Of a stretch of DNA of 64,000 bases, positions 59,265 to 64,000 are shown piece after piece. The notes below the pieces were generated by a model. The model had not been told where the DNA came from. It saw only the letters and a program-made list of their open reading frames with translations, and did not search any database. The position numbers and the translations under genes were made by a program. Origin of the DNA: Alishewanella jeotgali KCTC 22429. Lineage in GTDB: Bacteria; Pseudomonadota; Gammaproteobacteria; Enterobacterales; Alteromonadaceae. The DNA lies in the NCBI RefSeq assembly GCF_000245735.1, contig NZ_AHTH01000004.1, positions 54,180 through 118,179 on the forward strand. The letters are read 5' to 3'. How positions within the stretch are numbered: position 1 is the first letter of the stretch; the number at the start of each line of letters is the position of its first letter.

Positions 59265-59440
59265 TAACGTTCCCCAACCGACCACTGCTGCCAAGTGCCT
59301 ACTGCAAACAGGCTACCGATAAGTAATACCCGAACTCACCAACCAAAAAGTCAAACTGTTTTTCGGCAACACTGGCGTTAAACGAATAGTGTCAGCACCA
59401 CGCACTAGAAATATACTGCAAATCAGGATTACACCCAAAT
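59264..59440 (-). pseudogene. Decayed copy of the four-segment membrane protein gene at 62773
   Basis: Aligns by eye with the C-terminal part of the intact gene: shared are GTWQQWSV at the end and the stretch around CGAACTCAC-AACCAAAA in the DNA. A five-base deletion relative to the intact copy shifts the frame, and several substitutions follow. The 3' end reads GTWQQWSVGER and a stop. No start region is recognisable. The 218 bp between this remnant and the DIP1984 gene hold nothing I can name. Confidence 0.75.
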
Positions 59441-59658
59441 TGCTAAGTCAAAGAAGACCCCATACCCACCCTCAGCCTGTAACCGTCAATGTTTTTGGGA
59501 GTAACAGTAATGAGTACTATGTTCTAATGTACACAATACAGGGGATAACAATAACTGAAGGAGTTGAACCTTCGAGGCATGCCCCTACACCTCACCTTAG
59601 TACAACTTAACCCAGTTGACGGGAAACATTCGCCCGAATACAAACTTACCGTACTTCT

Positions 59659-60117
59659 TTACTCAATCAAATCTACAGTCCAGTTCAATGCTTGTATCCT
59701 TACGTCAAGCTCACGGAACTGTTTGGCATAGTCATCGGCCTGCTTCTGAACGGTCTTTACATCCACTGCAGGCATAAACTTGATTTCTAACTTTTTATAA
59801 CGATCTTGGGAAACAGTGGCTTGTTTGGCGAGTTCTCTATAGAGATCTCGCAAAGAAGCCAACTGCTCTCGCTCTGCCAAGATGTCTGCCATCGTATTAT
59901 TTTGGTCAAATTTCAAAACATTATTTGTTTTATTTATTTTTTTAACCAGAGCAACAAGCTCTTTCGAAGCCTGGTTTAAATCTAAAAGTAGTTCATTCGG
60001 ATCTTCAGCTGGTTTCTCATCAACTTGAATCTTTGCATTCCTCAAGATCCGTTCCTTTAATTGACTTACCTTTCTCTGTAAGTCGGCTCTTATACTTAGT
60101 GCTTCTGCAAGTTTCAA
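59659..60117 (-). CDS. DIP1984-family protein
   Basis: I chose a TTG start because AAGGAG lies 6 nt before it and the product then begins MKLAEALSIRADLQRKVSQL, as DIP1984 proteins do; a longer frame starts 15 codons earlier at ATG without support. 152 aa, largely coiled-coil (residues 5-50, 85-150). Family marks: KERILRNAKIQ, AEDPNELL, KKINKTN, AEREQL, TVSQDRYKKLEIKF and ELDVRIQALNW. Cytosolic, function unknown. Confidence 0.9.
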   Translation of the reverse strand: MKLAEALSIRADLQRKVSQLKERILRNAKIQVDEKPAEDPNELLLDLNQASKELVALVKKINKTNNVLKFDQNNTMADILAEREQLASLRDLYRELAKQATVSQDRYKKLEIKFMPAVDVKTVQKQADDYAKQFRELDVRIQALNWTVDLIE

Positions 60118-60272
60118 ATTTATCTCCTTAAGAACATAAGGCTTCAAACACCTTAGGGGCATAGCGACATCTGCGTATTTTAACTTGTGACATTCGCACG
60201 CACGGCTTGTGTTCTAGCTTCCGCGATATTTGCACTATGTTTCCTTGAAATTTAACCCCAAGCTCAGTGACA

Positions 60273-60296
60273 CCGAAAAGTTGCTAACCTTTTCGG
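60273..60296 (-). terminator. Hairpin behind the 109-aa gene
   Basis: Perfect 8-bp stem CCGAAAAG / CTTTTCGG with an 8-nt loop, 20 bp behind the stop codon of the adjacent minus-strand gene. No T-run, so it may be a weak terminator. Confidence 0.4.
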
Positions 60297-60315
60297 CATC
60301 AGATGCAGCAACTGG

Positions 60316-60645
60316 TTACGCCTCATTCTCGACTACCTGAACTACTGGCCCCAGGGACTCGAGTTCGCGTAGTTCATTATCATCAACGCATCGTCCGGTG
60401 ACGACGAGGGATTTCAAACCCACAATCCGCGCAATGGACATCAGCATGGGCGCCGAAATATGGGCGACGTTGATTGCGATTAGTTCAATCCCGGACAGTT
60501 CGAGCAGTACTGTTGCATCCTGCTCGGAGACTGCAACATCCATTAAAGTGACCGCGAAGGTTTCCGCTTCCCAAACGAAACTACCACCAAGGCGCTCGAC
60601 TTCAACTAGAATTATCTCGTTCCTGGCCTGCGCGTCTGGAGTCAT
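60316..60645 (-). CDS. Small LRR-like protein, function unknown
   Basis: 109 aa, no signal peptide. The second half (VAHISAPMLMSIARIVGLKS, LVVTGRCVDDNELRELESLG) has the spacing of a leucine-rich-repeat unit (SIARIVGLKSLVVTGxxVxDxELxxLxxLxxV). AGGGA stands a few bases before the ATG. Function unknown; a single-repeat protein of this kind is probably a binding module. Confidence 0.6.
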   Translation of the reverse strand: MTPDAQARNEIILVEVERLGGSFVWEAETFAVTLMDVAVSEQDATVLLELSGIELIAINVAHISAPMLMSIARIVGLKSLVVTGRCVDDNELRELESLGPVVQVVENEA

Positions 60646-61008
60646 CTAATCCCTTTTGAAGCAAAACGAGCCTGCAGAAAAACCTATTAAGAACACAGCA
60701 TTTCCACTTCGGCCATTCTGTTTCTTATTTGTTATCAACTCTGCAGGTTTCTGGTGGGAATTTCAAGACAAGATTTATTCGGATAACTGCTAAATACCAA
60801 TAGTAACAAACTGGTTATCATCATCGGGTGCTTAGCCCTGTAATATTGCTTGTAAGCTGTGTGGACCAAGCCATTGTGCACTATAAACTTCGTATTTTGC
60901 GGATTACTGATCCAGCAATAACTTTGGCGTGCTGATACACCCTTTGGATATTGTGGCCAAAGGTATCTGCCAGCCGAACAGCTTTTTCGTCAGGCGGGCT
61001 ACTTGTAG
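60646..61008. other. Intergenic region, no gene recognised
   Basis: 363 bp between the 109-aa gene and the 57-aa gene. On the minus strand, short open stretches immediately downstream of the 57-aa ORF (for example a frame giving DEKAVRLADTFGHN, and another giving ARLTKKLFGWQIPL) look protein-like but lack start codons and end after about 30-45 codons. They may be relics of a lost gene. No promoter, hairpin or RNA is evident. Confidence 0.5.
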
Positions 61009-61182
61009 CTATGCGATATTAAACAAAAAATAGAAAAAGCCAACAAAGAAAATCACGCCAACAATAACCATTACGGTAAGTGTTTTTGAGCGCTTCATGG
61101 ACTGGAACAAGGCGTATTCTGTTAATAACCCGGTTGCAATAAGCGCTGTGGTTTTTAGGTTGTCTTTATCTTCGGTTTTCAC
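61009..61182 (-). CDS. 57-aa small membrane protein
   Basis: GTG start with AAGGA 7 nt upstream. The product is polar for its first half (MKTEDKDNLKTTALIATGLL) and has one membrane segment near residues 35-55 (VMVIVGVIFFVGFFYFLF). Below the usual gene-finding size limit. The clear ribosome-binding site and a clean basic-then-hydrophobic layout (KRSKTL before the segment) support it. Function unknown. Confidence 0.6.
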   Translation of the reverse strand: MKTEDKDNLKTTALIATGLLTEYALFQSMKRSKTLTVMVIVGVIFFVGFFYFLFNIA

Positions 61183-61217
61183 TGTAAATCCTTATTTCTT
61201 CAGTCCCTACCTTAATG

Positions 61218-61375
61218 GCTCCACGAATCGGCACTTAGCGCGTAATTCACGACCGAGCTTTGTTCGCTGCAATTTCTTCCAATCGTTCAGCCAGCCAAAC
61301 CTTGATAATTGACTGACGGGTAACGCCGATCCGATTGGCCTCTTGATCAAGTGACTCAATCATCCAGGCAGGAAA
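61218..61375 (-). repeat. Direct repeat copy B (antitoxin gene end)
   Basis: Partner of copy A at 58153-58310 in the same orientation. The repeat starts 29 bp behind the antitoxin stop codon and ends inside the gene at the codons for FPAW. The homology begins and ends abruptly. Confidence 0.95.
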
Positions 61376-61492
61376 GTCTACATTCACACGCCGCTGTGCC
61401 TGATTTGGACGCTTAATTGTCGACAGATCAAGGTCATCAATAATGTCGACCGCATTATCATCAAACTTTTTATCGAATACTTTAGCTTTCAT
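61247..61492 (-). CDS. Orphan BrnA/CopG-type antitoxin
   Basis: 81 aa: flexible N-terminus MKAKVFDKKFDDNAVDIIDD, then a ribbon-helix-helix domain QRRVNVDFPAWMIESLDQEA with helix GVTRQSIIKVWLAERLEE. Such antitoxins neutralise a BrnT-type RNase toxin, whose gene normally lies directly upstream. Here only 128 bp separate it from the serine hydrolase gene and no BrnT frame fits, so the antitoxin is without partner. GGAGGT stands before the ATG. A 7-bp inverted repeat 50 bp upstream is a candidate operator. Confidence 0.85.
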   Translation of the reverse strand: MKAKVFDKKFDDNAVDIIDDLDLSTIKRPNQAQRRVNVDFPAWMIESLDQEANRIGVTRQSIIKVWLAERLEEIAANKARS

Positions 61493-61541
61493 AAATTGCC
61501 ACCTCCGCTTTACGCGACCGCCTGACCGAGATTATTCACGT

Positions 61542-61560
61542 AGGTATATAAACTATACCT
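61542..61560. promoter_or_regulatory. Inverted repeat upstream of the antitoxin gene
   Basis: AGGTATA-TAAAC-TATACCT, perfect 7-bp arms, 50 bp before the antitoxin start. Ribbon-helix-helix antitoxins bind such short dyads to repress themselves. It also contains -10-like TATA sequences. Confidence 0.4.
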
Positions 61561-61619
61561 TAATAGCGAACTTTATAAATGTAAGCCAACAGATTACGTT
61601 TGCAAGTTGGAGAAAACAT

Positions 61620-62780
61620 TTAAGGTTCTGCTAAATCCTTAGCCACTACTGTCTCTAACACCGACTGCTTAATTTCCGTTAGCAGCGAATAGGGATAATT
61701 GTCGATATCATTCGAAGCGGTAAAAATAAATAAGCCAACTTCCGGATAGTAATCGAAGGTTGCATAGGAGTAACCGTTTGAGCCGGTGTGATTAATCCTG
61801 TTAAAGCCATGCTGTTTGTCGATAGCCCAACCATAGCCATAATAGGAACCTTTTTCAGTATTCTCGGCAATATGCGGTGTAAACATCAGCTGCCAGGAGG
61901 CTGCGGTTAAGATCTGGCCTGCCTGCATTGCCAGGTACCAGGCCTGCATATCTTGCGCGGTAGAGACAAAGCCACCAGCACCTTCGAACCAGCGCTTGCC
62001 CGGTTGTTGGCGCAGATGCTGCAACGAGTCACCAACACTGCGGCTCTTGGCTCGTAACCGAAACGCCCGTTGTAACCAGTTGGGATCAGCACCGTAATTT
62101 ATCGCCAACCTGTGTTGCGGTATATCCGCCAGGCGGTAGCCGGTTGCTGTTAAACCTGCCGGTAACAGGATGTGCTGTTGAATGTAGGCTTCCCAATTCT
62201 GGCCTGATGCCATTTCAATTAGCTGCGCCAGCAAGTAATAACCCAGGTTCGAATAGTGATAGCGCTCGCCAGGGGCGGCAACTAATGGCAGCTGCAGCAC
62301 CTGCCGCGTGTAACTCTCGCTATCGATAACGTCGTAAAAACTGATGCTGGGCGGGTTAGTCGGCAAGCCTGACGAGTTACTTAATAAATGATGGATGGTG
62401 ATCTGTTTTTTGTCGGCAGGAACATCCGCCAGGTAGTTATCGATAGTTGCCGTAAGTGATAACTTGCCCTGCTCTACCAGCTGCATGACTGCTGTCGCGG
62501 TAAATTGCTTGGTGAGTGAGCCGATATCAAATACCGTAGTATTATCAAAGGCGCGCTGGTTTTCCCGGTCGGCCAGGCCAAAGCTTTGCTGAAAGATTAG
62601 AGTATCGGATTTAGCAATTAATACGGTGCCGGAAAACGCCGATTGCTCAAGTTTTTGCTGCCACGGCGGCAGCGGTTCGCTGGCGGATACCGCTAAGGTG
62701 GCAACTAGCGTAAATGCGCCGGCGATAATCGAGCGGAGTTTTGGCTTGGTCCCCGCGACCATCGAACGCGAGTTAGGCAT
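61620..62780 (-). CDS. Exported serine hydrolase, class C beta-lactamase family
   Basis: 386 aa; signal peptide around residues 10-33 (RSIIAGAFTLVATLAVSAS). Penicillin-binding-type motifs: SLTK (S-x-x-K, near residue 88), YSN (near 176) and HTGSNG in place of KTG (near 334). Proteins of this type include D-aminopeptidases, esterases and EstB/LACTB-like enzymes; true beta-lactamase activity is not implied. The start overlaps the end of the upstream membrane-protein gene by 8 bp, so the two are cotranscribed. Confidence 0.9.
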   Translation of the reverse strand: MPNSRSMVAGTKPKLRSIIAGAFTLVATLAVSASEPLPPWQQKLEQSAFSGTVLIAKSDTLIFQQSFGLADRENQRAFDNTTVFDIGSLTKQFTATAVMQLVEQGKLSLTATIDNYLADVPADKKQITIHHLLSNSSGLPTNPPSISFYDVIDSESYTRQVLQLPLVAAPGERYHYSNLGYYLLAQLIEMASGQNWEAYIQQHILLPAGLTATGYRLADIPQHRLAINYGADPNWLQRAFRLRAKSRSVGDSLQHLRQQPGKRWFEGAGGFVSTAQDMQAWYLAMQAGQILTAASWQLMFTPHIAENTEKGSYYGYGWAIDKQHGFNRINHTGSNGYSYATFDYYPEVGLFIFTASNDIDNYPYSLLTEIKQSVLETVVAKDLAEP

Positions 62781-63219
62781 TTTTTCTACCCAAAACCGAC
62801 CACTGCTGCCAAGTGCCTACCGCAAACAGGCTACCAATAAACAAACATATACCCGAACTCACTAACCAAAACGTCAGGCTGTTTTCCGGGAACGTTGGCA
62901 TTAAGCCAACAAAAGCGATACCTCGCAGTAAAAATATACTGCTAATCAGCGTTAGCGCTATTTTTGTCAGCGGCAAAGGTTTAATAACACCGGCACCTGA
63001 TAGGCCATAAAGCGCCCATACCAGAAGTACCAGTACGATAACTGAGGTAACGATTGTCGGATACCACAGCCCTTGCTCTGCCATGCGGGCCATTTGCTCA
63101 CCAGCACCAAAGAAGCGATACCAATCGCCGCCGAAAACAATGCAGCCAAGATGAGCCAGAGCGGCCAAAAAGCAACAGATTGCTGCAACGAGAAGAGGTT
63201 TATTAATGGTTGACTGCAT
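62773..63219 (-). CDS. Small four-segment membrane protein
   Basis: AAGGAAG before ATG sets the start, giving 148 aa (MQSTINKPLLVAAICCFLAA). Four hydrophobic segments (about 8-28, 50-72, 80-102, 110-135) and a conserved-looking first block LAALAHLGCIVFGGDWYRFFG, with a His in the first segment. Such proteins recur in gammaproteobacteria as unnamed membrane proteins. It overlaps the serine hydrolase gene. A decayed copy of its 3' half lies 3.5 kb to the left. Confidence 0.8.
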   Translation of the reverse strand: MQSTINKPLLVAAICCFLAALAHLGCIVFGGDWYRFFGAGEQMARMAEQGLWYPTIVTSVIVLVLLVWALYGLSGAGVIKPLPLTKIALTLISSIFLLRGIAFVGLMPTFPENSLTFWLVSSGICLFIGSLFAVGTWQQWSVLGRKNA

Positions 63220-63339
63220 CTTTTCTTCCTTGAATGTTAACGATGCCAACACGCTCAGTTTTGTAGTTGAGGTGAAGCCGTAATGAAAAAGTTGTTGCTG
63301 TGATTGGCCTGGTTAGAGGGCTTAACTATGCGTCTGGCC

Positions 63340-63762
63340 TTAAAACTTTGCCTGCCTTCGCGCAAAGAGCCCTAAGATCCAAAGCCCCACAAGTATCCCA
63401 CCTCCGAGAGCAGCCACTGCAAATGCGCTCACCAGACCGACGCTACTTCCCCAGAGTTCGCTCGTCAATAATCCTGCACCCGTCGCAAGCACTCCATAAC
63501 CGGCCATATGGAAAAATTGCTCTGGCCTTGAAAAATCAAAAGGACTATGGCTCCAATAATGCTCTGACAACTTCAGCTTTGCGCTACGGAAAGGCAGAAA
63601 AACGCAGAGCCCTATACATACGATAACCGGAAAGAAGAGAAATCCAACAAGCACAGCTTCCAATCCAACTAAGACCTGCATAGAGGGATCTGCTGGAGCA
63701 AGGGCTGAAGATATACCCGCAAACCCTATAATTACTGTCCTCACAATAACCCAGTGATTCAT
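63340..63762 (-). CDS. Membrane protein of unknown function
   Basis: 140 aa with segments near 5-22, 30-55, 88-105 and 110-132 and a Phe/Pro-rich loop (HSPFDFSRPEQFFHMAGYG). AGGGA stands before the ATG. The N-terminal part is basic and hydrophobic as in a signal-anchor. No family recognised. Confidence 0.7.
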   Translation of the reverse strand: MNHWVIVRTVIIGFAGISSALAPADPSMQVLVGLEAVLVGFLFFPVIVCIGLCVFLPFRSAKLKLSEHYWSHSPFDFSRPEQFFHMAGYGVLATGAGLLTSELWGSSVGLVSAFAVAALGGGILVGLWILGLFARRQAKF

Positions 63763-63835
63763 TCAGTCCCTGTAATGCCCGCGACACAGGAAAAATTGGC
63801 ACCTAGCGGAAATTTTGCCCCAGTGACTGCTTTTG

Positions 63836-64000
63836 TTAGACATTTTCATCCCCGAACAAGTCATTTTGCGCTTCAAATAATTTTTGAGTGTGGCGATATC
63901 TTTTACCCTGTGGTGTTTCATTCGGTAAGCCCGACTCAATATTCTCTAAAACCACATCGACAGAGTAACCTGATGTAACTACTTCACCTAAATAACTGTT
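63836..64000 (-). CDS. C-terminal fragment of a protein of unknown function
   Basis: An open frame enters from the right edge and ends with TAA. The last 54 residues are hydrophilic and acidic (GEVVTSGYSVDVVLENIESG; later FEAQNDLFGDENV). No family recognised from this piece. It continues the run of minus-strand genes. Confidence 0.5.
   Translation of the reverse strand, partial: NSYLGEVVTSGYSVDVVLENIESGLPNETPQGKRYRHTQKLFEAQNDLFGDENV

Noticed and set aside
59540..59580. tRNA T-arm-like sequence GAAGG-TTCAACT-CCTTC on the minus strand, possible tRNA fragment or attachment site
   Set aside because: Only the 5-bp stem with a 7-nt loop fits. No matching acceptor strand, anticodon arm or D-arm was found within 90 nt, and no integrase gene is near.
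61620..62780. Beta-lactamase resistance gene
   Set aside because: SxxK, YxN and HTG are shared by many exported esterases and peptidases of the family; nothing shows antibiotic hydrolysis.
63290..63340. GTTAGAGGGCTTAAC near the end of the 140-aa membrane-protein gene as integron core sites
   Set aside because: The two 7-mers lie almost directly together and one violates the GTTRRRY consensus; no attC fold results.
63763..63841. attC-like site ending in GTTAGAC next to the right-edge gene
   Set aside because: The opposite RYYYAAC box at the expected distance is missing and no paired L boxes could be drawn.

Overview
The window looks like chromosomal DNA of a Gram-negative gammaproteobacterium. 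The combination of RecCBD, ProQ-Prc, SelO, SbcB, a riboswitch-controlled thiC-thiDE-thiF-thiS-thiG-thiH operon, a VPxPA/PEP-CTERM-type surface protein, a TonB receptor and several GGDEF/EAL and chemotaxis proteins points to the Alteromonadales/Rheinheimera-Alishewanella-Arsukibacterium group. This placement is an inference from gene content and protein style; no marker gene such as rRNA is present. No tRNA, rRNA, insertion sequence, prophage or CRISPR array was found.

Left part (1-18.6 kb), almost all minus strand: the first codons of an NSS-type sodium-dependent transporter; prc-proQ-(acidic 103-aa protein)-msrC; then a tight recC-recB-recD series that runs on, with gaps of about 25 bp, into a lipoprotein and a large Ser/Thr protein-kinase-like protein; then a small exported protein and an MsbA-like ABC exporter.

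Middle (18.7-40.2 kb): katG behind a small unknown gene; a cupredoxin-like protein overlapping a DUF4394 protein; DUF445; an RpiR-type regulator; selO; an SbtA-like bicarbonate permease divergent from a LysR regulator; an Aer-like chemoreceptor followed by a GGDEF-EAL protein; sbcB; a DUF6152-DUF6644-like pair; a TPR-GGDEF diguanylate cyclase; and a surface protein with a C-terminal exosortase-type sorting signal preceded by a good sigma-54 promoter match.

Thiamine and phosphate part (40.2-53.1 kb): a complete thiamine-ring assembly operon including a ThiD-ThiE fusion, led by a TPP riboswitch; rnb; then a periplasmic glycerophosphodiester phosphodiesterase and a TonB receptor. The phosphodiesterase gene is preceded by six tandem 11-bp units with the spacing of PhoB half-sites.

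Right part (53.1-64 kb): an accessory-looking stretch, more A/T-rich by eye, in which every gene lies on the minus strand. It carries small membrane proteins, two RDD paralogues, a GNAT acetyltransferase, a CsaA-like protein, a membrane-anchored esterase, a serine hydrolase, DIP1984, an orphan BrnA/CopG-type antitoxin with a truncated second copy 3 kb away, and a decayed copy of a membrane protein joined to a 40-codon ORF. It looks like a recombination-prone accessory region, but no integrase, transposase or convincing integron attC site is visible.
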